DNA of 64,000 nt from NCBI GenBank assembly GCA_902801255.1, contig CADCHO010000007.1, positions 1-64,000 of the forward strand, given 5' to 3'. Below the pieces are notes generated by a model, which searched no databases, was not told the DNA's origin, and worked only from the letters and a program-made list of their open reading frames with translations. Below are positions 55,139 through 63,482 of this stretch, piece by piece. The stretch is from an uncultured Eubacteriales bacterium (GTDB lineage: Bacteria; Bacillota; Clostridia; Peptostreptococcales; Anaerovoracaceae). Within the stretch, counting starts at the first letter, position 1, and each line of letters opens with the position of its first letter. Made by a program: the position numbers and the translations under genes.

Positions 55139-55897
55139 TTAAAAATCTGCTTTTACTTCAACGCCGTCATATTTGAAACAGTCCATGAACCTCAGTTTGA
55201 AGAGGTTCTTTTTATGCAGCGTATCGATACGTTCTTTAGTTGCAGGATCATCGATCTCTCCTGTGCGGATGTAGCGGTCAAGTACAGCATATGTGAATCC
55301 GAGTTTATCTTCATCGCTCATGCCCGACAGTCCATCACTCGGGACCTTCTCGATAAGAACTGAAGGAAGACCGAGGGCTCTGCCCATCGCTCTGATCTCA
55401 GCAGTCGTAAAGCACGACATCGGGCTGAAATCGCCTACAGAATCTCCGTATCTTGTCGAATAACCGACCCAATCCTCAGAGAGGTTGCATGTATTGACAA
55501 CTCTGCCGTTTTTGCTCTGCCCGACAGCGTAGAGAGTCGACATGCGAAGACGCGGAGGCAGGTTAATGACAGAATCCTTGCTGATCTCTATTTCGGCAAG
55601 AGCAATCTGTTCCATAAGCCCGTCAAATGCGCTCTTGATGTTGATTACATAGTGCTCTATACCAAGGTGGCTGACAAGAAGTTTGGCCATGTCGATATCG
55701 GACTGCTCACCGTTAGGCATAAGCACGCCGATGACTCTTTCTCTTCCGAGCGCCTCACAGCAAAGGGCTGCAGCAATGGAACTGTCCTTGCCTCCGCTGA
55801 TACCGACGATGGCGTTGCATCCCGGGCCGTTGATCTCAAACCAGTCCCTGATCCATTTGGTTGTAGCTTCGACAGCTTTTACAGCATCAAATCCCAT
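55139..55897 (-). CDS. nadE: NH3-dependent NAD+ synthetase
   Basis: 252-residue single-domain NadE converting deamido-NAD to NAD with ammonia and ATP. The PP-loop is VGISGGKDSSIAAALC; further LPPRLRMSTLYAVGQSKNGRVVNTCNLSEDWVGYSTRYGD and GDFSPMSCFTTAEIRAMGRALG are standard, with the P2-type end PSDGLSGMSDEDKLGFTYAVLD. No glutaminase domain, so it relies on free ammonia or a separate amidase. Start ATG 55897 follows GAAGGAG at eight bases. Confidence 0.95.
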   Translation of the reverse strand: MGFDAVKAVEATTKWIRDWFEINGPGCNAIVGISGGKDSSIAAALCCEALGRERVIGVLMPNGEQSDIDMAKLLVSHLGIEHYVINIKSAFDGLMEQIALAEIEISKDSVINLPPRLRMSTLYAVGQSKNGRVVNTCNLSEDWVGYSTRYGDSVGDFSPMSCFTTAEIRAMGRALGLPSVLIEKVPSDGLSGMSDEDKLGFTYAVLDRYIRTGEIDDPATKERIDTLHKKNLFKLRFMDCFKYDGVEVKADF

Positions 55898-55981
55898 ATC
55901 ATTCTCCTTCAACAATCGTTGCTTTACAGTTGTTTGGTTCTTACGGCATAGCCGTTTAAGGTAGTTATTGGTGTTTGAAAT

Positions 55982-56012
55982 ATTATAACATAGGCGGGCC
56001 TTGTGTTATACT
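55982..56012. promoter_or_regulatory. Back-to-back extended -10 promoters for nadE and yhaM
   Basis: Minus strand: TGTTATAAT with TATAAT at 55987-55982, directed to nadE. Plus strand: TGTTATACT with TATACT at 56007-56012, directed to yhaM, within a near-palindrome GTTATA-C-TATAAC. Neither has a strong -35. Confidence 0.5.
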
Positions 56013-56045
56013 ATAACAAATAATCGAACGGAGATAATTGACCGA

Positions 56046-57011
56046 ATGAAACCATATTACATCAAAGACTTAAGGCCTGATGAAGGGCATCGCATAGAGG
56101 ACAGATACCTTGTTAAGACGGTAGATATACGTGACGGCAACAACGGAAAGAGACATCTTTACATGACTCTTGCCGACGCTACAGGCGACATCCAGTCTGT
56201 CAAGTGGAATCTCACACCGGACGAGGTGAAAGCCTTTGCAAAAGTGCAGTCGGGGATGGTCATCAGTGTTGCCGGCAGATGCCGCGACTATAAAGGACAG
56301 AACCAGCTCATACTGGATGCTATAAAAGGCGAAGCCAGAGAAGGCACATATGAGAGAGCGGATCTCTTCAAAGCTGCTCCGGAGAAACCTGAAGACATGT
56401 ATGACTACATAGTCGGCAGGATCAAAGCATTCAGGGATGAAGACCTCAAGCGACTCTGCCTCAGCTTCTATGAGGGAGATAAAGATCGCATCATGTACTT
56501 CCCTGCGGCGATGAGCAACCATCACGCGGAGTATGCCGGTCTGCTTTATCATGTGAAGAGAATGATGATGATGGGCGAGCGCGCATGTGAGGTCTATACA
56601 TACCTTGACAAAGATCTTCTCCTTGCAGGAGTCGCACTGCACGATATAGAAAAGCTGAACGAGCTGGCCTCGGATGAAAACGGCGTAGTACCGGAGTATA
56701 CACTTGAAGGCAAGATGCTTGGTCATCTCGTGATGGGAGTAGAGGCTATAGGTGAGCGCTGCAAAGAGCTTGGGATCGATCACGAGAAGTGCCTGCTGAT
56801 GCAGCATATGTCGCTGACACATCACTACGAGCCTGAGTTCGGAAGTCCTAAAAAACCGCTTTTCCCTGAGGCCGAAATGCTTCATTATCTGGACATGACT
56901 GACGCGAAGATGTTCGACATGGAAGATGCTCTCGGCAATGTGGAGCCGGGAGGATTCAGCGAGAGAGTGTTTACCCTCGATAACAGAAGGCTTTACAAGC
57001 GCACATTCTAA
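56046..57011 (+). CDS. yhaM: YhaM-type 3'-5' exoribonuclease (OB + HD domain)
   Basis: 321-residue protein. The N-terminal OB-fold nucleic-acid-binding part is DRYLVKTVDIRDGNNGKRHLYMTLADATGDIQSVKWN; the HD phosphohydrolase domain starts around 165 (NHHAEYAGLLYHVKRMM) with the metal HD pair in ALHDIEKLNEL and later MQHMSLTHH. This arrangement matches YhaM/Cbf1, which trims mRNA fragments in Firmicutes. ATG 56046 has ACGGAG 12 bases upstream. Four bases separate its stop from recD2. Confidence 0.9.
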   Translation: MKPYYIKDLRPDEGHRIEDRYLVKTVDIRDGNNGKRHLYMTLADATGDIQSVKWNLTPDEVKAFAKVQSGMVISVAGRCRDYKGQNQLILDAIKGEAREGTYERADLFKAAPEKPEDMYDYIVGRIKAFRDEDLKRLCLSFYEGDKDRIMYFPAAMSNHHAEYAGLLYHVKRMMMMGERACEVYTYLDKDLLLAGVALHDIEKLNELASDENGVVPEYTLEGKMLGHLVMGVEAIGERCKELGIDHEKCLLMQHMSLTHHYEPEFGSPKKPLFPEAEMLHYLDMTDAKMFDMEDALGNVEPGGFSERVFTLDNRRLYKRTF

Positions 57012-57014
57012 AGG

Positions 57015-59252
57015 ATGCAGCAGGAAGGTAAACTCGGAAAAATAATATTCAACAATCCTGAGAACGGCTATACCGTAGCGGTCTTCGATACCGAAGCAGG
57101 CGCGATCCGTATAGCCGGTTCTTTTGCTGAGCCTAAAAGCGGAGCTAAATACAGGCTTGAGGGGAGATTCACCATACATCCGAAATATGGCGAACAGTTC
57201 AGTGTGTCCTCATATGAGGAGATGATGCCCGAGGGTGCCGATGCGATACTTGAGTTTCTTTCAGCCGGAAATATCCGCGGTATAGGACCTAAAACCGCCG
57301 CACAGATAGTCGGCATGTTTGGTGACGAGACACTGACAGTAATAGAGGAAACACCGGAAAAGCTTCTGATGGTGAGCGGGATAGGCGCTAAAACGCTGGC
57401 CAGGATCACAGATTCTTTCGGCGAATCCCGGGAGTTTGCCAACACATCTATAGAACTCCGTGAACTCGGCATAGAAATGAACGAAGCTGTAAGAGTCTAT
57501 AAGATGTACGGCAAGGATTCTGTGAGGATAGTAAGCGAAAATCCGTACATTCTTGCAGAAGACATACGCGGCATAAATTTCAACAGAGCTGATGCCATAG
57601 CAGCAAAACTTGGCGTGGAACCGGAGAACAGTGTCAGGATAGAAAGCGGGATCCGGTACATGCTTAAGTCGTGGGCGGCCAGTGGCAGCACTCTGATGCC
57701 AGAAAATTATCTAATCGAAAAGACTGCAGAATTCCTCGATGTTATGATGGACAATGTAAGGGATTCGCTGAAAGATATGGTATTTGCCGGAGAGCTGGAG
57801 GAAGACAGCATAGACGACACGGCGGTGATTTATCTTTATGGTTACTATCATGCAGAGCAGAGGGTAGCGCACGAGCTCATAAAGATCAGAAATGCTCCGC
57901 TGAAAACGATTCCGGTACAGGCAGGGAACTACCTGGATGCCCTGATGATGGATGATGATGATCCGTTTGGAGAGGGCGTAGAATTATCTGTTGAGCAGAA
58001 GCGCGCTGTTCTGGAATGCCTTACCAACAACGTTACCGTAATAACCGGCGGTCCGGGTACAGGCAAGACAACTATAATTAATACTCTCGTTAAAATTTTT
58101 GACTTTGCAGGTTTTTCAGTGGCGCTGGCTGCACCGACAGGCAGGGCGGCAAAGCGTATGGAAGAGGCGACGGGCAAGCCTGCCATGACTATACACCGTA
58201 TGCTTGAGTATGTGTGGTCCGAAGAGGAAGATACACTCAACTTCGGAAGGAATGAAGAGAATCCGCTCGAGGAAGACGTAATAATAGTCGACGAAGCGTC
58301 GATGATCGACCTGATGCTGATGGACGGACTTCTGAATGCCGTGAAGGAAGGAACCAGGCTCATATTTACCGGTGATGCTGACCAGCTTCCGCCGGTCGGA
58401 GCAGGCAATGTGCTCCGGGATATGATAGCCAGCGAGTGCATACCTGTGATAAGGCTCAGGGAAATATTCAGACAGGCTGAGGGGAGCGGTATCGTCACCA
58501 ACTCACACCTCATAAACAGCGGGGAGTACCCTGAGCAGCAGAGCGGCAACGACTTTTACATAATCAGCAAAAATGGTGAGATATCCATAAGCGACACCAT
58601 AAGAGAGCTCGTAGGAGGGCGGATCGAAGCCGGCTTTGATTTTGTCCACTCTGCAGATGATATACAGATACTGACACCTACAAAACGAGGCATGCTCGGA
58701 GCTCCCAGCCTCAACGCGATGCTTCAGGAAGTGATAAATCCTCCTTCAGAAGACAAGGCGGAACTTAAAATAGGCAATGTTACTTTCCGTGAAGGCGACA
58801 AGGTGATGCAGCTCAGAAACAACTATGGCGCTGAGTGGCGCACTGAGCTTTTTGCTGCTGAAGGTGAAGGCGTGTTTAATGGAGACATGGGTATAGTCGA
58901 AGAGATCGATGCAGAAGACAAGACCATGACGGTCAGAATGGATGACCGTATGATCGAATACGCGGGCGATATGCTCGAAGAGATAGACCTCGCATACGCT
59001 ATTACCGTGCACAAAAGCCAGGGTTCGGAATTCCCGGTCGTTGTTATACCTGTACTGAACTTCCCGCCTATGCTGATGACCCGCAATCTCCTTTATACTG
59101 CAGTTACGAGGGGAAAGAAGCTGGTTATAATCGTGGGAGATCCGGCGCGTGTCCGTTCAATGATCGATAATAACCGCGCAGACGGCAGATACACAGGCCT
59201 GAAGTGGCGGCTGCTTGCTCTTGATTCGGATCCGTTCGGACGGAGGCTTTGA
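57015..59252 (+). CDS. recD2: RecD2-type SF1B DNA helicase
   Basis: 745-residue 5'-3' helicase of the RecD2 family (RecD-like, without RecBC). The N-terminal OB-like and helix-hairpin-helix repeats (SAGNIRGIGPKTAAQIVGMFG; VSGIGAKTLARI, first one given to 20 residues as AGNIRGIGPKTAAQIVGMFG) are followed by motor motifs VITGGPGTGKTTII near 345, APTGRAAKRM, VDEASMIDLML, FTGDADQLPPVGAG and AITVHKSQGSEFPVVVIPV. It unwinds DNA during replication repair. comF begins one base after its stop. Confidence 0.94.
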   Translation: MQQEGKLGKIIFNNPENGYTVAVFDTEAGAIRIAGSFAEPKSGAKYRLEGRFTIHPKYGEQFSVSSYEEMMPEGADAILEFLSAGNIRGIGPKTAAQIVGMFGDETLTVIEETPEKLLMVSGIGAKTLARITDSFGESREFANTSIELRELGIEMNEAVRVYKMYGKDSVRIVSENPYILAEDIRGINFNRADAIAAKLGVEPENSVRIESGIRYMLKSWAASGSTLMPENYLIEKTAEFLDVMMDNVRDSLKDMVFAGELEEDSIDDTAVIYLYGYYHAEQRVAHELIKIRNAPLKTIPVQAGNYLDALMMDDDDPFGEGVELSVEQKRAVLECLTNNVTVITGGPGTGKTTIINTLVKIFDFAGFSVALAAPTGRAAKRMEEATGKPAMTIHRMLEYVWSEEEDTLNFGRNEENPLEEDVIIVDEASMIDLMLMDGLLNAVKEGTRLIFTGDADQLPPVGAGNVLRDMIASECIPVIRLREIFRQAEGSGIVTNSHLINSGEYPEQQSGNDFYIISKNGEISISDTIRELVGGRIEAGFDFVHSADDIQILTPTKRGMLGAPSLNAMLQEVINPPSEDKAELKIGNVTFREGDKVMQLRNNYGAEWRTELFAAEGEGVFNGDMGIVEEIDAEDKTMTVRMDDRMIEYAGDMLEEIDLAYAITVHKSQGSEFPVVVIPVLNFPPMLMTRNLLYTAVTRGKKLVIIVGDPARVRSMIDNNRADGRYTGLKWRLLALDSDPFGRRL

Positions 59253-59253
59253 T

Positions 59254-60042
59254 ATGTCAAAAGGATCATGGCTGAGAAGAATGGGAAATGAAATGCTTGA
59301 CCTGGTGTATCCGCCGGGTCTTTATTGCATATGCTGCGGAAAGATCATAGACGACAGCAGAACATACAGACTGTGCAATGACTGCATGAGATCAATGAAC
59401 TGGAACACAGGCAGACGCTGCAGCAGATGCGGACGTCCTCTTGCAGAGACTGACCCGGGCAGGCTGTGCTTTGGCTGTTCCCAGAGAGAAGCTTCCGGAC
59501 ATGAGCATAGCTTTGATAAGGGTCATGCCTGTGCCGGCTATGGCGCCTGTGCCCAATCTGTGATATTTGCACTCAAATACGGCGGCCGGGCTGATATAGG
59601 AGACACGCTTGGAGAGATTCTTTATGACTTTATGCTCTCTGAATACGAAGCAGATGAACTTGCGGCCATGTACGACATCGTGATGCCTGTACCAATACAC
59701 GCGGACAAGCTGAAAAAGAGGGGATTCAATCATGCTGAACTGATAGGGCGGGGATTCACAGAAAGAGCAGGACTTTGCCATGACCCCGGAGCGCTTATAA
59801 GAACGCGCGGAACAGTTCCGATGAAAGGACTGGGGCCGGAGGAAAGAAGGGCAAACATACGCGGAGCTTTTGAAATAAGAAACAGCAGGCTTCCGCTGAT
59901 ACAAGGTTCAAGGATCCTGCTGATAGACGATATATTCACGACCGGCTCAACGATAGATGAGATAGCCCGTATGCTGAAGAGTCACGGGGCCTCACGTGTG
60001 GATTTTATTGCGTTCGCCGCTGCCGGAGACATGGTGATATAG
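59254..60042 (+). CDS. comF: ComF-family phosphoribosyltransferase-like protein
   Basis: 262-residue ComF. A zinc-ribbon start has four CxxC-type cysteine pairs (LYCICCGKI; LCNDCM; CSRCGRPL; LCFGCS), then a PRTase-fold domain with VIFALKYGGRADIG, VMPVPIHADKLKKRGFNHAELIG and the PRPP loop ILLIDDIFTTGSTIDE. In transformable bacteria ComF acts with ComFA in DNA uptake; here ComFA is absent from the neighbourhood and the partner is recD2, a link between DNA import or repair. Start 59254 follows GGACGGAGG. Confidence 0.9.
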   Translation: MSKGSWLRRMGNEMLDLVYPPGLYCICCGKIIDDSRTYRLCNDCMRSMNWNTGRRCSRCGRPLAETDPGRLCFGCSQREASGHEHSFDKGHACAGYGACAQSVIFALKYGGRADIGDTLGEILYDFMLSEYEADELAAMYDIVMPVPIHADKLKKRGFNHAELIGRGFTERAGLCHDPGALIRTRGTVPMKGLGPEERRANIRGAFEIRNSRLPLIQGSRILLIDDIFTTGSTIDEIARMLKSHGASRVDFIAFAAAGDMVI

Positions 60043-60045
60043 TGA

Positions 60046-60756
60046 CTAAAGCCCAAGAGAAAGCAATTCGTCAGGTGTCAGGCGGCGGTACTCACCGGTA
60101 TCAAGACCGGGATCAAGAGTCAGAGGACCCATCGAAAGACGTTTAAGATAGATGACCTCAGCACCGACAGAAGCGAACATACGCTTCACCTGATGGAATT
60201 TACCTTCACGAACGGTTATCTCGGCTTCCGAAAGATATTCTTCTTCGGATACGGATAATATTTTCAGGTCTGCAGGCAGACACTCAAGCCCGTCGGTAAG
60301 TATCAGACCATCGCGGAACAGTTCAACGTCACTGTCTGAAAGCATGCCCGATACTCTTGCAAAATACACCTTATCAACATGATGCTTTGGCGACAGGAGG
60401 CGGTGCGAAAGAGCGCCGTCATTTGTTATAAGCAGAAGCCCTTCCGTATCGCGGTCAAGGCGTCCGACGGGAAACAGGTCCCTGCGCTTAGGTTCGGATA
60501 TAAGGTCGATTACAGTAGCTTCTCTGTCATCCTCGCTCGCGCTGATGATGCCTGCCGGCTTGTTGAGCATGTAGTATACGAATTCTTCATAGGCGACCGT
60601 TGAACCCCGGAAGACCACATGAGATTTTTCGCTGACACTGAAGCCTGGATCCTTTACGACCGTCCCGTCTACTGTGACACCGCTCCTGCGGATCTCCTTT
60701 TTAAGTTCACTTCTTGTACCGGCACCCATGTCGGACAGAAACTTGTCAAGCCTCAT
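60046..60756 (-). CDS. rsuA: 16S rRNA pseudouridine synthase (RsuA family)
   Basis: 236-residue pseudouridine synthase. N-terminal S4 domain MRLDKFLSDMGAGTRSELKKEI is followed by the catalytic domain: MLNKPAGIISASEDDREATVIDLI, then VGRLDRDTEGLLLITNDG, containing the catalytic Asp, and the KVYFARVSG stretch. RsuA/RluB/RluE/RluF share this plan; the position modified in 16S versus 23S rRNA is not certain. Confidence 0.92.
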   Translation of the reverse strand: MRLDKFLSDMGAGTRSELKKEIRRSGVTVDGTVVKDPGFSVSEKSHVVFRGSTVAYEEFVYYMLNKPAGIISASEDDREATVIDLISEPKRRDLFPVGRLDRDTEGLLLITNDGALSHRLLSPKHHVDKVYFARVSGMLSDSDVELFRDGLILTDGLECLPADLKILSVSEEEYLSEAEITVREGKFHQVKRMFASVGAEVIYLKRLSMGPLTLDPGLDTGEYRRLTPDELLSLGL

Positions 60757-60828
60757 AAAGACCTCTTTTCACCATATCGTTGTCTTGCACAGTAATTGTA
60801 TCATATTCGCAACATGCGTTGATACGGC

Positions 60829-60857
60829 TTGAAATTCAAAGTATTCGGACTTATAAT
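60829..60857 (+). promoter_or_regulatory. Predicted promoter of the thiT leader
   Basis: TTGAAA (60829-60834), 17-base spacer, TATAAT (60852-60857). The expected start lies just before the TPP riboswitch. Confidence 0.7.
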
Positions 60858-60871
60858 CAGATATATCAAAC

Positions 60872-60950
60872 ACCAGGGGAGCGAATGCTGAGAGGTTCCG
60901 CAAGGGATGACCCTTACACCTGATCCGGGTAATACCGGCGTAGGGAGGTA
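60872..60950 (+). promoter_or_regulatory. TPP riboswitch (THI element)
   Basis: The aptamer has the conserved parts in order: CAGGGGAGC, GCTGAGAGG, GATGACCCTTACACCTGATC, CGGGTAATACCGGCGTAGGGA. This is the thiamine pyrophosphate riboswitch. It precedes a thiamine transporter gene, so high TPP is expected to lower thiamine uptake. A T8 run at 60963-60970 and a ribosome-binding-site hairpin at 60995 form the expression region. Confidence 0.96.
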
Positions 60951-60994
60951 AATTATACGCAGTTTTTTTTATATTGTGTTATGTTGCCGGCGCT

Positions 60995-61025
60995 CTCCTT
61001 AATTAACAATTAAGGAGGATTTTTT
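60995..61025 (+). promoter_or_regulatory. Hairpin sequestering the thiT ribosome binding site
   Basis: CTCCTTAATT (60995-61004) pairs with AATTAAGGAG (61008-61017) over an AAC loop. The 3' arm contains the AAGGAGG ribosome binding site (61012-61018), and six Ts follow before ATG 61026. It can act as translation block or terminator, controlled by the riboswitch. Confidence 0.8.
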
Positions 61026-61574
61026 ATGGAAAAGAACAAAGGAAGAAACTATACTGCAAAAATCACCACAACGGCTTTGATGGTCGCTCTGGCTATTATT
61101 CTTGACCAGATCAAGCTGTTTTCTATGCCGCAGGGAGGATCTGTAACACTTTTCGGAACACTGCCTATCATAGCTCTGGGGTATCTGCTTGGAACAAGAT
61201 GGGGAATTCTCGGAGGAGCTGTCACAGGACTGCTCAACCTCATTTTCGGAGGATACGTCATTCATCCTGTCCAGATGATACTTGATTATATTATCGCTTT
61301 TGCCGTGATGGGTCTGTCGGGAGTTGTCAGGAACCGCAAAAATGGCCTTACAAAGGGATATCTGCTCGGCGTTTTCTGCAGATATATCTGCGCAGTTTTA
61401 AGCGGTGTCATATTCTTTGGAGAATATGCGCCTGAGAACTTCAATGCGCTTACCTGGTCGCTGTGGTACAACATTACTTATCTTGCGGTTGAGGGAGTGA
61501 TTACCATAATAGTTATCAACATCCCGGCGGTAAAGAATATGTTTGAGAACCTGAAGACACAGCTCGCAAGGTAA
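61026..61574 (+). CDS. thiT: Energy-coupled thiamine transporter substrate-binding subunit
   Basis: 182-residue S component of an ECF transporter. About six helices; TKITTTALMVALAIILDQIKLF-like N-terminus (here KITTTALMVALAIILDQIKL), PQGGSVTLFGTLPIIALGYLLG and the thiamine-binding aromatic/polar loop near FGGYVIHPVQMILDYIIAFAVMG are characteristic. The shared EcfAA'T module is not in the window. The TPP riboswitch upstream settles the substrate. Confidence 0.96.
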   Translation: MEKNKGRNYTAKITTTALMVALAIILDQIKLFSMPQGGSVTLFGTLPIIALGYLLGTRWGILGGAVTGLLNLIFGGYVIHPVQMILDYIIAFAVMGLSGVVRNRKNGLTKGYLLGVFCRYICAVLSGVIFFGEYAPENFNALTWSLWYNITYLAVEGVITIIVINIPAVKNMFENLKTQLAR

Positions 61575-61604
61575 AAACCATGCAGCAAAACGGATATTGA
61601 CAAT

Positions 61605-61626
61605 AAGAGCGGCTCTGCCGCTCTTT
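61605..61626 (+). terminator. Terminator after thiT
   Basis: AAGAGCGGC (61605-61613) pairs with GCCGCTCTT (61617-61625) over a TCT loop, followed by a short T-rich stretch. Confidence 0.75.
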
Positions 61627-61677
61627 CAGTTTACCCTGATTTGGTGTAAAATCGAAGCAGACATCGGAGGGATCACA

Positions 61678-62625
61678 ATGGCAAAAAAGAAGGATAACGG
61701 AATTGTCGTAATAGGCGCAGCATTCGTGGATATCAAGGGATATCCGTATGCTCAGTACATTCCGGGAGGCAGAAATTCCGGTAAAGTAGTTGAGGTGCAT
61801 GGCGGTGTCGCGCGCAATATAGTTGAAGATATAGCTAATGTTGAGCTCAGACCTACTTTCGTCACAGTACTTGAACCCAAGGGGGTCAGCAATGATGTAG
61901 CTGACAAGCTCGCCAAGCATAAAGTCAATACTGATTACATCAAACGTTCTGAAGGAGGACTCGGTACATGGCTCGCTGTATTTGACAACGGCGGTGATGT
62001 AGTTGCATCCATATCCAAGCGTCCTGATCTTTCGCGTATCGCAGACATACTCGATGACAAAGGCAACGAGATTTTCAAATACGCTGACAGCATAGCGGTG
62101 GAATTCGATGTGGAAGTGCCGATCCTTAAGCGTGTCATCGCACTGGCGGAGAAGCACGGCAAAAAGATTTATGCGCCGGTCTCAAACATGTCGATTGCTA
62201 TGGAACGAAGGGATCTCCTGCAGCACATAAGCTGCCTTGTATGCAATCTTGAGGAGGCAGGGCTGCTGTTCTCGGAAGAATATGAAGGAAAGACTTCGGA
62301 TGAGATGAGCAGCATTCTTCTGAATAAAATTACTCAGGCACAGATTCCGGCTATGGTGGTCACCATGGGAGGAGAGGGAGCAGTCTATGCATCTCTTGAC
62401 GGCGAATCCGGACACTGCCCGGCACCTAAAACTGAGGTCAGGGATACTACCGGAGCCGGTGACGCATTCTTTGCAGGAGTGGCTATCGGCCTCACATACG
62501 GCAAAAGTATGGGAGAATCCTGCGCTATCGGAACAAGGCTTGCCAATTCGGTGATAGTCACCGATGAGAACGTCTGCCCGAGATTCCTGCCTGCAGAATT
62601 CGGTCTGGATGTAAAAAAAGAGTAG
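61678..62625 (+). CDS. PfkB-family carbohydrate/nucleoside kinase
   Basis: 315-residue ribokinase-fold protein. The N-terminal IGAAFVDIKGYPYAQYIPGGRNSG and GGVARNIVEDIA, with the catalytic C-terminal DTTGAGDAFFAGVAIGL, define PfkB. GGVARNI is reminiscent of pseudouridine kinase and related nucleoside kinases, but no PsuG partner is here. Start 61678 follows CGGAGGGATCACA. Confidence 0.88.
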   Translation: MAKKKDNGIVVIGAAFVDIKGYPYAQYIPGGRNSGKVVEVHGGVARNIVEDIANVELRPTFVTVLEPKGVSNDVADKLAKHKVNTDYIKRSEGGLGTWLAVFDNGGDVVASISKRPDLSRIADILDDKGNEIFKYADSIAVEFDVEVPILKRVIALAEKHGKKIYAPVSNMSIAMERRDLLQHISCLVCNLEEAGLLFSEEYEGKTSDEMSSILLNKITQAQIPAMVVTMGGEGAVYASLDGESGHCPAPKTEVRDTTGAGDAFFAGVAIGLTYGKSMGESCAIGTRLANSVIVTDENVCPRFLPAEFGLDVKKE

Positions 62626-62704
62626 TTAACAATCAAACATTAAGAACCCTGCCCGGGGGATACAAAAATACATAGAAAAGCACATAAAAAAAGGGCCATT
62701 TTTA

Positions 62705-62774
62705 TTGCGGCTCTTATATTTCAATGATAAAATCACTATGAATAGGAAACGGAAATTATTTCAAAAGTTTCCGT
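62705..62774 (+). promoter_or_regulatory. Promoter and candidate operator of the TetR gene
   Basis: TTGCGG (62705-62710), 17-base spacer and TAAAAT (62728-62733); a 7-bp inverted repeat ACGGAAA (62749-62755) / TTTCCGT (62768-62774) with 12 bases between lies just past the expected start. This is a plausible autoregulatory TetR operator. Confidence 0.5.
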
Positions 62775-62797
62775 ACCATATATGAGGGGCTAAAGCT

Positions 62798-63376
62798 ATG
62801 AAAACAGATACATCACAGGAACTGCGTGTCCGCATCCTTGACGAAGCAGCCAGGCAGTTTGACAAAAAGGGCATCAAATTCACCATGGATGACCTTGCTC
62901 ACGCATTAGGGATGAGCAAAAAGACCATCTATACTGTGTTTGAAGACAAACGATCCATCATGACACAGACTATCGACCGCTTTTTTGATGAAGCGCTGAT
63001 CGAGGAAGAGATGATACTTAACGATGAAAGTCTTACCATACCTGAGCAGCTTACGGCTATAATAGGACGCGTGCCTGAGCGCTACACCCAGAACGATTTA
63101 ACTCAGCTTTACGTTTTAAAGGAGAAATATCCTTCGGTATACAGACACTGGAAGTATTGCCGCGAGAATTACTGGGAAGGCGTTGCTCTGCTGCTTGAAA
63201 AAGGCATCAGGGAAGGTGCTATCAGACCGATATCGCTGCCTATCCTGAAGACCATGTTCCAGGCGACTGTTGAACAGTTCTTCCAGAAGGATGTGCTCGT
63301 AAAGAATCACATTCCTTACAGAGAAGCTCTTTCTCAGGTTGCTGATATCCTGGTGAACGGGATAATCGCGAAGTAG
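62798..63376 (+). CDS. TetR/AcrR-family transcriptional regulator
   Basis: 192-residue regulator. The N-terminal helix-turn-helix is ILDEAARQFDKKGIKFTMDDLAHALGMSKKTIYTVFEDK (shown in part: FTMDDLAHALGMSKKTIYTV). The C-terminal ligand domain is not a recognised subtype. It is followed at 107 bases by the oxidoreductase-like partial gene, a possible target. ATGAGGGGCTAAAGCT precedes the start. Confidence 0.92.
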   Translation: MKTDTSQELRVRILDEAARQFDKKGIKFTMDDLAHALGMSKKTIYTVFEDKRSIMTQTIDRFFDEALIEEEMILNDESLTIPEQLTAIIGRVPERYTQNDLTQLYVLKEKYPSVYRHWKYCRENYWEGVALLLEKGIREGAIRPISLPILKTMFQATVEQFFQKDVLVKNHIPYREALSQVADILVNGIIAK

Positions 63377-63482
63377 ATGTGATCATACTTTATTAAACTC
63401 AGGTAAGAAGCCTTGATAAAGGCATTTTATAGATCAGTAGATTAATTAAAAAAGATATTGTAAGAGAAAGAGAGGGAAAAGT

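Noticed and set aside
59254..60042. Evidence for a complete competence system
   Set aside because: comF alone next to recD2; no comFA, comE or pilin genes in the window.
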